A program made the position numbers and the translations under genes. This document shows, piece by piece, positions 1 to 5,821 of a stretch of 6,269 bases of DNA. The stretch is from Pseudomonadota bacterium. Its GTDB lineage: Bacteria > Pseudomonadota > Alphaproteobacteria > Sphingomonadales > Sphingomonadaceae. Each line of letters opens with the position of its first letter. Position 1 is the first letter of the stretch. The notes under the pieces were generated by a model. That model was not told the DNA's origin. It saw only the letters and a program-made list of their open reading frames with translations, and searched no databases. The stretch is from NCBI GenBank assembly GCA_023445495.1, contig JAEXLC010000028.1:1-6269 (forward strand), written 5' to 3'.

Positions 1-1621
1 CCGCCAGCGCGTCCGCCGCCTCGCCCAGCTCGCCAAGCGACCTGGCGATCGCCTGCGGGTCGCTGTCGGCCAGTGCGTCGCGCGCGGTATCGATCAGCGC
101 CTTGAGCTTCGGCGCCTGGGGCTGCCAGGGCAGATGGCCGAAGGTCGGGGCGACATGCTGGGTATCGAAGAAGGCGAGCAGCGCATCGGCGGTCTCGGCA
201 TCGCCGCCCGCCAGGTCGAGCGCCGCTGCGCGCCAGGTGCGCTGGACGTTATAGTCGCGGTCGTTCCACGAAAAGGCCAGCAGGCCGGCCACCGCGGGGC
301 GGCTCGCCACTTCCTGGTTCATCGGGTTGGAGACGATGCCGCTCAGCTCGGCCGAAAGCCCGGCCTGGCGGCGGTCATAGGGTGCCATCAGCAGCCGCCC
401 GGTGGTCTCGCCGAAATCGTTCACCGGGTAATTGTCCCAGAGCAGCGTCTTGCGGCCGAACGCCTTGGTGGCGTTCTTGGCGTCGGACACCGAGATCGAG
501 GCGGGCACGACATCGGTGCCGGTCCACTGCACCACCACGCGCGGATCGAGCGCCTTGCGCAGCTCCGCCTTGTAGGGCGATTCGGTGGTGTTGTAATATT
601 CTGTCGGCACCATGGTCAGCGAGCCATGGCCCGCCGCGGTCAGGTCCGCCTGCACCGCGTTGAGCAGCTTGGCCTGGGCGGCGGCAGCAGCCTTCTGGCC
701 GGGCGCGCCGAACGCCGCCTCGTCGGCCGGGCAGTTCCACTTGGTATATTCGATGTCGTCGAGCGCGACATAGAAGCTGCGCACGCCCAGCCCGCGCAGC
801 GCGGCGAACTTGCGGCGCACCGCTTCCAGGTCGGCCGCATCGCTGTAGCAGATCGAGGGCCCCGGCGAGATCGCGTAGACGAAGTTGACATGCTCGCGAT
901 TGGCGACGTCGACGACCTTGCCCAACGCCTTCAGCGTGTCGGCCGGATAGGCCTCGCGCCACTTGTCGCGCGCGAAGACATCGTCCTTCGGGCTGTAGAT
1001 ATAGGTGTTGGCCTTGAATCGCGCGAGGAAAGCGATGTGATCCTCGCGTTCCGCCATCGACCACGGCTTGCCATAGAATCCCTCGATCGAACCCCGCACC
1101 GGCATCGCCGGATAGTCCGAGACGACCACCGAGGAAACGCGCCCGCGCGCGACGATCTGACGCAGGCTCTGCACCGCATGGTAGAGGCCGTCCCCGTCCC
1201 GGCCCGCCAGCACGACCAGCGCGCCGTCACCCTGCGCGGCGCTGCCCAACGCATAGCCCTCGGCCTGGGCAGGCACTTCGCCGCCGGTCCGCGCCAGCCC
1301 GTCGCGCACCGCCGCGCCGCCGGCGCCGCCGATCACCACATGGGTGAGATAGAGCCGCTTCGGCAGCACCGTCTCGACCCGGATGTTCTTCACGCCGGCT
1401 TCGGTCAGGATCGCGCGCACCGCCTTCTCGGTCGCGGCATCCGCGCCGGCATCGCGCACCAGCACGACCGCGTCGCCCAGCGCGACGCTCGGCCCGGTCA
1501 GGCGCAGCGACGCCGGCGCAGGGAAGATCGCGGGCGCGGTCGAGACCTGGGCCAATGCCGGCATCGCGCTTCCCATCGCCAGGGCCAGAACAGCAGCACG
1601 AAGGGAACGGGATTCTCGCAT
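1..1621 (-). CDS. Secreted GH84 beta-N-acetylglucosaminidase (O-GlcNAcase/hyaluronidase family), C-terminus cut by window edge
   Basis: My own minus-strand translation gives 540 residues with no stop, so the 3' end lies left of the window. The ATG at 1621 has AGGAG eight bases upstream. Residues 1-24 are a signal peptide (basic start, Ala/Leu-rich core, ALA|Q cleavage), so the protein is exported. Residues ~25-165 look like the alpha/beta domain that precedes the catalytic barrel in GH84 enzymes. The barrel begins at GSIEGFYGKPWS (177-188). It continues with NTYIYSPKDD (205-214), LDDIE with the catalytic Asp pair D288/D289 (287-291), VPTEYY (338-343), WDNYPVND (395-402) and SNPMNQ (431-436). 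These are the hallmark active-site blocks of GH84, which removes terminal beta-GlcNAc by substrate-assisted catalysis with an oxazoline intermediate. The natural substrate cannot be read from sequence: glycoprotein O-GlcNAc, hyaluronan fragments or other GlcNAc glycans are possible. It has its own promoter and lies behind the tsf terminator, so it is probably transcribed alone. Confidence 0.93.
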   Translation of the reverse strand, partial: MRESRSLRAAVLALAMGSAMPALAQVSTAPAIFPAPASLRLTGPSVALGDAVVLVRDAGADAATEKAVRAILTEAGVKNIRVETVLPKRLYLTHVVIGGAGGAAVRDGLARTGGEVPAQAEGYALGSAAQGDGALVVLAGRDGDGLYHAVQSLRQIVARGRVSSVVVSDYPAMPVRGSIEGFYGKPWSMAEREDHIAFLARFKANTYIYSPKDDVFARDKWREAYPADTLKALGKVVDVANREHVNFVYAISPGPSICYSDAADLEAVRRKFAALRGLGVRSFYVALDDIEYTKWNCPADEAAFGAPGQKAAAAAQAKLLNAVQADLTAAGHGSLTMVPTEYYNTTESPYKAELRKALDPRVVVQWTGTDVVPASISVSDAKNATKAFGRKTLLWDNYPVNDFGETTGRLLMAPYDRRQAGLSAELSGIVSNPMNQEVASRPAVAGLLAFSWNDRDYNVQRTWRAAALDLAGGDAETADALLAFFDTQHVAPTFGHLPWQPQAPKLKALIDTARDALADSDPQAIARSLGELGEAADALA

Positions 1622-1647
1622 TGAACAGGCTCCTGCCGGTGAAAGGT

Positions 1648-1676
1648 ATTAGATTGGTAGGAAACCAAGCGCGCAA
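1648..1676 (-). promoter_or_regulatory. Candidate GH84 promoter with palindromic operator in the spacer
   Basis: On the minus strand TTGCGC (1676-1671) and TCTAAT (1653-1648) are separated by exactly 17 bases. TCTAAT matches the -10 consensus at 5 of 6 positions; the -35 matches at only 3 of 6. The spacer holds the perfect inverted repeat TTGGT-AGGAA-ACCAA (1655-1669), where a repressor would block polymerase. The promoter assignment is inference; the palindrome is directly visible. Confidence 0.45.
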
Positions 1677-1719
1677 TGTCGAGAGATTGCGGCAGCGCAC
1701 CGCCCCGCGCAACAATCCG

Positions 1720-1760
1720 AAACGCAAACGGGCGCCGCCACCCGAAGGTGACGACGCCCG
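1720..1760 (-). terminator. Intrinsic terminator of tsf (14-bp stem, UUCG loop)
   Basis: Reading the minus strand, arms 1760-1747 and 1742-1729 pair over 14 bp (two G-U wobbles) around a TTCG tetraloop, an especially stable loop. TTTGCGTTT (1728-1720) follows, a short interrupted U tract. The hairpin begins 23 bases after the tsf stop codon, so it should end the rpsB-tsf transcript and insulate the GH84 gene. The U tract is weak, so termination may be partial. Confidence 0.82.
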
Positions 1761-1782
1761 CGAACAGGTCCGGGAAGACCTT

Positions 1783-2715
1783 TTAGCGGCTGACGCCCGA
1801 AGCAGCGGCGACTTCGGCAGCGAAGTCGCTCTCTTCCTTCTCGATGCCTTCGCCGAGCTGGAAGCGGACATAGTCCTTGAGGACGATCGTCGCGCCGGCG
1901 TCCTTGGCCGCCTTGGCGATCACGTCCTGGACCGGAGTCTTGCCGTCCATCACGAACAGCTGGGTCAGGAGAGCGTTCTCCTTCTTGAACTTCTCGATCG
2001 GGCCGTTGAGGATCTTCTCAGCGACTTCGGCCGACTTGCCGACGATCTTCTCGGCGTTCTTCTCGCGCAGGATCGCAGCTTCACGCTCGACGACTTCCGG
2101 ATCGAGATCCTCGACCGACAGCGCCAGCGGGAAGGCAGCCGCGACGTGCATCGCGATCTGCTTGCCGAGCGGCTCGAGCACGTCGACGCCGGCATCGCTC
2201 TCAAGCGCGACGAGCACGCCGATCTTGCCCAGGCCCGGGGCCTGCGCGTTGTGGACGTACGGGATCACCGCACCCTGCGAAACCTGCACCAGCTTGGCGC
2301 GACGCAGGACCTGGTTCTCGCCGATCGTCGAGATGTTGTTGGTCAGCACTTCCTCGACGGTGCCGGCCGGCAGCGGAGCCGCCTTGATGGTGTCGATGTC
2401 GTCGCCCAGCTCGAGCGCAACCGCGGTCACGTCACGAACGAAGGTCTGGAAGATCTCGTTCTTGGCGACGAAGTCGGTCTGCGAGTTGACTTCGACGGCA
2501 ACGCCCTTGGTGCCGGCAACGGCCAGGCCGACCAGGCCTTCGGCGGCGGTGCGGCTCGACTTCTTGGCGGCGGCGGCGAGGCCCTTGGTGCGCAGCCAGT
2601 CGGTTGCGGCTTCGATGTCGCCGTTGGTCTCGGTCAGCGCCTTCTTGCAGTCCATCATGCCCGCGCCGCTCTTCTCGCGGAGTTCCTTCACGGCTGCTGC
2701 AGTGATCTCGGCCAT
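1783..2715 (-). CDS. tsf: Translation elongation factor Ts (EF-Ts)
   Basis: EF-Ts is the nucleotide exchange factor that releases GDP from EF-Tu in the cytoplasm so that EF-Tu can reload with GTP and aminoacyl-tRNA. The 310-residue product is full length for the family. The N-terminal UBA-like domain (1-~50) contains the signature KSGAGMMDCKKAL (15-27). The core carries TDFVAKN (80-86), the segment that inserts next to the EF-Tu Mg/GDP site. The ATG at 2715 follows GAGGAAAG at normal spacing and the protein starts MAEITA, as expected. It lies 216 bp downstream of rpsB on the same strand, the near-universal order, so cotranscription is likely, although the spacer is long and structured. A 13-nt palindrome (GCCGTG-G-CACGGC, 2741-2753) would fold in the leader about 25 nt before the start. 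The gene ends in TAA just before a strong terminator. A large open frame on the opposite strand is a codon-bias shadow. Confidence 0.98.
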   Translation of the reverse strand: MAEITAAAVKELREKSGAGMMDCKKALTETNGDIEAATDWLRTKGLAAAAKKSSRTAAEGLVGLAVAGTKGVAVEVNSQTDFVAKNEIFQTFVRDVTAVALELGDDIDTIKAAPLPAGTVEEVLTNNISTIGENQVLRRAKLVQVSQGAVIPYVHNAQAPGLGKIGVLVALESDAGVDVLEPLGKQIAMHVAAAFPLALSVEDLDPEVVEREAAILREKNAEKIVGKSAEVAEKILNGPIEKFKKENALLTQLFVMDGKTPVQDVIAKAAKDAGATIVLKDYVRFQLGEGIEKEESDFAAEVAAASGVSR

Positions 2716-2763
2716 GTTTCTTTCCTCTTGGTTAGGCCGCGCCGTGGCACGGCCGATAAATCA

Positions 2764-2860
2764 ATCCCCGTTCGCCCTGTGCTTGTCGAAGGGCCGCCTT
2801 CTTTGGCCCGGCACGGGAGAAGAAGTACGGGGCTTCGACACGCGCAGCCCGAACGGGGAT
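2764..2860. repeat. Sphingomonad REP-like imperfect inverted repeat in the rpsB-tsf spacer
   Basis: The left arm (2764-2794) begins ATCCCCGTTCG and runs through CTTGTCGAAGGGC. The right arm (2829-2860) is its imperfect reverse complement: ATCCCCGTTCG matches at 11 of 11 positions and TGTCGAAG is also shared. The two arms flank a ~34-base centre. The CTTGTCGAAGG word strongly resembles a short palindromic repeat that I recall being scattered through Sphingomonas-group genomes (memory, not a search). Between rpsB and tsf it would be transcribed and fold into a long hairpin. It could stabilise the upstream rpsB message, attenuate tsf, or simply be a neutral insertion. Confidence 0.7.
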
Positions 2861-2871
2861 GGGATGATGCC

Positions 2872-2913
2872 CCGAACTGACCGGGCGCCTAATGCGCGCC
2901 TATGTCAGTTCGG
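2872..2913 (-). other. Extended hairpin downstream of rpsB
   Basis: CCGAACTGAC (2872-2881) and GTCAGTTCGG (2904-2913) are a perfect 10-bp inverted repeat. Inside it, GGCGC (2884-2888) pairs with GCGCC (2896-2900) to add 5 bp above a small internal loop. In the mRNA it starts 18 bases after the rpsB stop. No U tract follows on the minus strand, so it is not a textbook intrinsic terminator. An RNA-processing or 3'-end-stability element between rpsB and tsf is more likely. Confidence 0.6.
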
Positions 2914-2931
2914 AGACAATCAGTTGCAAGC

Positions 2932-3729
2932 TTACGCGTCGATCTGACGCTCGCCCTCGACGGCCTGCTCGGCGGTCTCGGTCAGCGCCGGCTCGACCGG
3001 AGCGACTTCCTGGGCGCCCAGGTCGACGCCGAAGCTCGCCTGGCGGTCCTGGTTACCGCGGGTCGCGGCGATGGCGATCGCTTCGCAGTACAGGCGGATG
3101 GCGCGCGAGGCGTCGTCGTTCGCCGGAACCGGGAAGGCGATGCCGTCCGGGCTCACGTTCGAATCGAGGATCGCGACGACGGGGATGCCAAGCGTGTTGG
3201 CTTCCTTGATCGCCAGCTCTTCCTTGTTCGCGTCGATCACGAACATCACGTCGGGCAGGCCGCCCATGTCGCGGATGCCGCCGAGCGAGAGCTCGAGCTT
3301 GTCGCGCTCACGGGTGAGCTGCAGCACTTCCTTCTTGGTAAGGCCGTGCGTGTCGCCCGAAAGCTGCTCTTCGAGCGTCTTGAGGCGCTTGATCGACTGC
3401 GAGATCGTCTTCCAGTTGGTGAGCATGCCGCCCAGCCAGCGGTGGTTGACGAAGTGCTGGTTCGACTTGCGGGCTGCCTCGGCGATCGGCTCCTGGGCCT
3501 GGCGCTTGGTGCCGACGAACAGCACCTTGCCGCCACCGGCGACCGACGACGACACGAACTCGAGCGCGCGCGCGAAGAGCGGCACGGTCTGCGAGAGGTC
3601 GATGATGTGAACGCCGTTGCGCTCGCCGAAGATGTAAGGCTTCATCTTCGGGTTCCAGCGGTGGGTCTGGTGACCGAAGTGCGCGCCCGATTCGAGCAGC
3701 TGCTGCAGAGAGACGACAGGTGCCGCCAT
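2932..3729 (-). CDS. rpsB: 30S ribosomal protein S2
   Basis: S2 binds the back of the small ribosomal subunit between head and body and is needed for a functional 30S. The product has 265 residues. Conserved blocks are SGAHFGHQTHRWNPKM (14-29), IDLSQT (43-48), FVGTKRQAQ (71-79), VNHRWLGGMLTNW (94-106) and PDVMFVID (159-166). The acidic, Ala/Glu/Gln-rich tail after ~235 is a variable extension common in alphaproteobacterial S2. The ATG at 3729 was chosen because GGAAGGAG lies eight bases upstream and the protein then starts MAAPVVSLQQLLESG, as in relatives. The frame stays open 15 codons further upstream (to 3774), but that extension covers the ribosome binding site. It is first in the rpsB-tsf unit and ends in TAA before the structured spacer. 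S2 represses its own operon in E. coli; the ~130-nt leader here could serve that role, which is inference. Confidence 0.97.
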   Translation of the reverse strand: MAAPVVSLQQLLESGAHFGHQTHRWNPKMKPYIFGERNGVHIIDLSQTVPLFARALEFVSSSVAGGGKVLFVGTKRQAQEPIAEAARKSNQHFVNHRWLGGMLTNWKTISQSIKRLKTLEEQLSGDTHGLTKKEVLQLTRERDKLELSLGGIRDMGGLPDVMFVIDANKEELAIKEANTLGIPVVAILDSNVSPDGIAFPVPANDDASRAIRLYCEAIAIAATRGNQDRQASFGVDLGAQEVAPVEPALTETAEQAVEGERQIDA

Positions 3730-3862
3730 AGGGATAACTCCTTCCGGTTGTTCCTCTGGGAAGCGAGTGACCAAGCTGCGCCTGGCACCGGGTTATGATG
3801 CTTCCCATGCGGGGTTGAGGCGGCGCCCCTACGCGAAAGCGCGCGGGAACGCAACCAGGCTC

Positions 3863-3893
3863 TTTATATAGGCTTTGCGCCGCCGATCGCCAC
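3863..3893 (-). promoter_or_regulatory. Candidate rpsB promoter
   Basis: The minus strand reads TATATAAAG (3870-3862), an AT-rich block in GC-rich surroundings, containing TATAAA (5 of 6 to the -10 consensus). The expected -35 position (near 3888-3893, GTGGCG) is a poor match. If correct, the rpsB mRNA has a leader of roughly 130 bases. This is a weak call based on one good element. Confidence 0.35.
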
Positions 3894-3967
3894 CATGGGC
3901 CCAGACCTTCCTTCATACGAAGGTTGGAATGGCAAGGCGCCGGTGCGCGCCTATCTCCCTTCCCAGG

Positions 3968-4007
3968 ACGAGAACGGAACGCGTGTTCACTTTTGTTCCG
4001 TTTTCGT
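3968..4007. repeat. 13-bp-arm inverted repeat upstream of the small gene's promoter
   Basis: ACGAGAACGGAAC (3968-3980) and GTTCCGTTTTCGT (3995-4007) are complementary at 12 of 13 positions, and the exception is a G-T wobble. The 14-base centre contains the smaller palindrome GTGTTCAC (3983-3990). It ends one base before TTGACA. It lacks a T run directly after the stem in either direction, so it is more like an operator or upstream activator site than a terminator. Confidence 0.7.
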
Positions 4008-4008
4008 G

Positions 4009-4037
4009 TTGACAATGGAACACTAACGGAACATTAA
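4009..4037 (+). promoter_or_regulatory. Sigma70-type promoter of the small membrane-protein gene
   Basis: TTGACA (4009-4014) is a perfect -35. CATTAA (4032-4037) follows after 17 bases as a weak -10 (3 of 6). A start near 4044 would give a leader of about 50 bases to the ATG at 4097. A strong -35, a weak -10 and an operator in the spacer are typical of a regulated promoter. Confidence 0.6.
4018..4032. promoter_or_regulatory. Putative LexA (SOS) box GAAC-N7-GAAC
   Basis: GAACACTAACGGAAC is an exact match to the direct-repeat LexA operator of alphaproteobacteria (GTTC-N7-GTTC, here read from the complementary strand). It lies wholly inside the spacer between TTGACA and the -10 and ends on the first base of the -10, the expected place for a repressor site. 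The match is seen directly; LexA control is inference from family knowledge. An eight-base-specified word can occur by chance, but its placement in this promoter makes chance less likely. Confidence 0.6.
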
Positions 4038-4096
4038 ACGTACATAAGCGGTTCGGGGAACGCAGAAGCACTCCCCTCGCCCAGGAGGAAGTCTTT

Positions 4097-4315
4097 ATGG
4101 TTTCGCTGTTCGCTTATCTGCTGCTCGGCACCGCCTTCGCGGTTTCCCTCTGGACGATCGCTGACTCGGTCCTTGGCCAGCTGCCCCGCATGCGCGAGCT
4201 GCTCGGCATCAACCCGGTCCAGCCGCTGCCCGAGCTGGTTCCGGTGCGCGTTACGGCGCGTCAGCCGCTTCCGGTGCGCCGCCCCGCGGCGTTCCCGCTG
4301 CGCGAAGCAGCCTGA
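4097..4315 (+). CDS. Small single-pass membrane protein, unknown function, possibly SOS-induced
   Basis: I do not recognise this 72-residue protein. Gene reality is supported by a perfect AGGAGG (4083-4088) eight bases before ATG, a promoter upstream, and GC-rich third positions. Residues ~4-22 form one hydrophobic helix (LFAYLLLGTAFAVSLWTIA). They are followed by a basic turn (R31, R33), which suggests the C-terminus faces the cytoplasm. The rest is proline- and arginine-rich with a repeated PVR element (48-51 and 58-61), probably extended and unstructured. The putative LexA box in its promoter suggests induction by DNA damage. Small SOS-induced inner-membrane proteins in other bacteria (for example Caulobacter SidA) inhibit cell division, so that is one hypothesis; no homology to SidA is claimed. 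Its last 65 bases overlap the end of pssA on the other strand. It could alternatively be an unrelated envelope or stress protein. Confidence 0.8.
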   Translation: MVSLFAYLLLGTAFAVSLWTIADSVLGQLPRMRELLGINPVQPLPELVPVRVTARQPLPVRRPAAFPLREAA

Positions 4316-5096
4316 TCCGGCGATAGCTCCGCACGCTGAACGGGATCGAGACCAGATAGAGGATCGCGATCCCCGCCAGCGTCGGCCAGGGTGCTGCGAC
4401 CAGTGCCGCGACCAGCGCCACCAGCACCGCGATCGCTTCGAAGCGGATGCGCTGCTTCAGGCGGACATGCGGCGCGAAGGTCGCCACGCTCGAGATCATC
4501 AGCACCGCGACGAATGCCGTCCACGGCGCGACCACCACCGGCATGCGCAGGTGCGGCTCTTCGGTGAACAGCCAGAGATAGATTGGCAGCAGCGTCAGCA
4601 CCGCTGCCGCCGGCGCCGGAACGCCGGTCAGAAAGCCCGCGGACTTGTGGGGCTGCTCTTCGGCATCGATCTGCGCGTTGAACCGCGCGAGGCGCAGGGC
4701 GCAGAACAGCGCGTGGATCAGCGCGATCATCCAGCCGAACCGGCCGAGCGTCTGCAGCGACCAGAGGTACAGGATCAGCGCCGGCGCCACGCCGAACGAG
4801 ATCGCATCGGACAGGCTGTCCAGCTCGGCGCCGAAGCGGCTCTCGCCGCGCACCATCCGGGCGATCTTGCCGTCGATCCCGTCGAGCAGGCCGGCGATCA
4901 GCACCATCAGCACCGCCAGCTCCCATTTGCCGTCAATGGCAAAGCGGATCGCTGTCAGTCCCGAGCAGAGCGCGAGCGCGGTGACGGTATTGGGCGCGAT
5001 GGCACGCAGCGGAATGCCGCGCACCGGCCGCATCCGCCGCATGCGACGGGGCCGAAGCGTACGCGGAAGCTTTACGTCGCCGCGCCGGTCGCTCAC
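4251..5096 (-). CDS. pssA: CDP-diacylglycerol-serine O-phosphatidyltransferase (phosphatidylserine synthase)
   Basis: This is a membrane enzyme of the CDP-alcohol phosphatidyltransferase family: CDP-diacylglycerol + L-serine gives phosphatidylserine + CMP. The 281-residue product contains the complete family motif DxxDGxxAR-x8-GxxxDxxxD, with D72, D75, G76, A79, R80, G89, D93 and D97. These aspartates bind the metal ions and activate the serine hydroxyl. Several hydrophobic helices follow (about 60-71, 98-135, 158-176, 187-206, 220-255). The N-terminus is very basic (1-31). The serine specificity is inferred mainly from adjacency to psd. The start is GTG at 5096, overlapping the psd stop as GTGA, with no clear Shine-Dalgarno, which indicates translational coupling; Met19 or Met22 are less likely starts. 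The last ~20 residues are a low-complexity Ala/Gly/Pro tail lying in the overlap with the convergent small gene. I see no terminator after it. Confidence 0.95.
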   Translation of the reverse strand: MSDRRGDVKLPRTLRPRRMRRMRPVRGIPLRAIAPNTVTALALCSGLTAIRFAIDGKWELAVLMVLIAGLLDGIDGKIARMVRGESRFGAELDSLSDAISFGVAPALILYLWSLQTLGRFGWMIALIHALFCALRLARFNAQIDAEEQPHKSAGFLTGVPAPAAAVLTLLPIYLWLFTEEPHLRMPVVVAPWTAFVAVLMISSVATFAPHVRLKQRIRFEAIAVLVALVAALVAAPWPTLAGIAILYLVSIPFSVRSYRRIRLLRAAGTPRGGAPEAADAP

Positions 5097-5821
5097 TGCG
5101 GGATGCCGGTGACGACCGCGCCGCCCTGCTTCGCGATGATCGTCTCGCCCGCGATGGTGCGCTGACCGAGCGTGACCTGCGCCACATAATCCTCGGGTAG
5201 GAACACATCGACACGGCTGCCGAAGCGGATCAGGCCGACACGCTGGCCGGCAACGACCATGTCGCCCGGCTTGGTGAAGCTGACGATGCGCCGCGCGACC
5301 AGGCCGGCGATCTGGGTGAAGCCGATGCGCAGTCCGTTCTTGTCCTCGACGATGAAGTGCTGGCGCTCATTCTCCTCGCTCGCCTTGTCGAGATCGGCGT
5401 TGAGGAAGCGGCCCGAGATATAGATGACGTGGCGGATCGTGCCGGTGATCGGCGTGCGGTTCACATGCACGTCGAACACGCTCATGAAGATCGAGACGCG
5501 CACCATCGGCGCCTCGCCCAGCGCCTGCGGCCCCTTGAGCTCGGGCGGCAGCTCCACGCGCTGGATCATCGTGATGAGGCCATCGGCCGGCGCGACCAGC
5601 ACGCCCTCGGCCTGGGGCGTCACCCGGATCGGATCGCGGAAGAACGCCGCGACGCCGAAGGTGAGGAACACCAGCGGCCACGTGATGAAGTCGAACACGA
5701 ACAGGCTGAGCAGCGCGATCGCCGCCGCGATCGCCACATATTTGCGACCCTCGGGGTGGATATCGGGGAAACGCCACTTGATCGTGGGGGTGCCGAGCGG
5801 GGGCTTGTCCATAGATGCCAT
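5093..5821 (-). CDS. psd: Phosphatidylserine decarboxylase proenzyme (short class)
   Basis: It converts phosphatidylserine to phosphatidylethanolamine + CO2 at the inner membrane, the step after PssA. The 242-residue size fits the short bacterial class. Hydrophobic segments at ~28-62 anchor it. Conserved blocks are FFRDP (60-64), PADG with D80 (78-81), FDVHVNR with H119 (116-122), GFTQIAGLVARRI (167-179) and RFGSR (199-203). The proenzyme cleaves itself between G201 and S202, and S202 becomes the pyruvoyl cofactor; the short class has GSR-type sites instead of the E. coli LGST. The start at 5821 (MASMDKPP) has only a distant GGGAG upstream; Met4 at 5812 is an alternative. It is first in a two-gene unit with pssA and divergent from the P450. 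I cannot pick a confident promoter in the 122-bp spacer. Confidence 0.96.
   Translation of the reverse strand: MASMDKPPLGTPTIKWRFPDIHPEGRKYVAIAAAIALLSLFVFDFITWPLVFLTFGVAAFFRDPIRVTPQAEGVLVAPADGLITMIQRVELPPELKGPQALGEAPMVRVSIFMSVFDVHVNRTPITGTIRHVIYISGRFLNADLDKASEENERQHFIVEDKNGLRIGFTQIAGLVARRIVSFTKPGDMVVAGQRVGLIRFGSRVDVFLPEDYVAQVTLGQRTIAGETIIAKQGGAVVTGIPQ

Larger units (their letters stand above)
3730..4096. other. Gene-free divergent control region between rpsB and the small membrane-protein gene
   Basis: I see no convincing protein gene, tRNA or other known RNA in these 367 bases. The left part is the rpsB leader, containing the Shine-Dalgarno and a TATATAAA -10 candidate. The middle (3905-3924) holds only a short hairpin, ACCTTC/GAAGGT. 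The right third is clearly more AT-rich than the rest of the window. It contains the long inverted repeat, the TTGACA promoter, the GAAC-N7-GAAC box and the Shine-Dalgarno of the small gene. Four GAAC and two GTTC words fall between 3972 and 4032, a marked local enrichment. Confidence 0.8.

Noticed and set aside
134..1624. Long plus-strand open frame (496 codons) opposite the GH84 gene
   Set aside because: Arg/His/Gln/Gly-rich composition without any recognisable domain, fully antisense to a gene with intact catalytic motifs; a typical shadow in high-GC DNA.
1555..2947. Two long plus-strand frames (441 and 356 codons) opposite tsf
   Set aside because: Mirror images of EF-Ts codon bias; no ribosome binding site and no family motifs.
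3730..3774. Upstream ATG at 3774 as the rpsB start
   Set aside because: It adds 15 residues not seen in S2 proteins and would place the strong GGAAGGAG inside the coding region; the ATG at 3729 fits the family.
2902..3798. Plus-strand frame (298 codons) opposite rpsB
   Set aside because: Antisense shadow of S2 with low-complexity Asp/Arg/Leu/Val composition.
3901..3960. Possible structured RNA or tRNA upstream of rpsB
   Set aside because: Only a 6-bp hairpin is visible; there is no T-loop (GGTTCRA) motif or acceptor stem.
3985..3998. Second LexA-like site GTTC-N6-GTTC
   Set aside because: The spacing is six, not seven, bases, so it does not fit the LexA consensus; it may belong to the larger inverted repeat.
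4173..5165. Plus-strand frame (330 codons) opposite pssA and the small gene
   Set aside because: His/Arg/Gln/Asp-rich shadow; the minus strand carries the full CDP-alcohol transferase motif.
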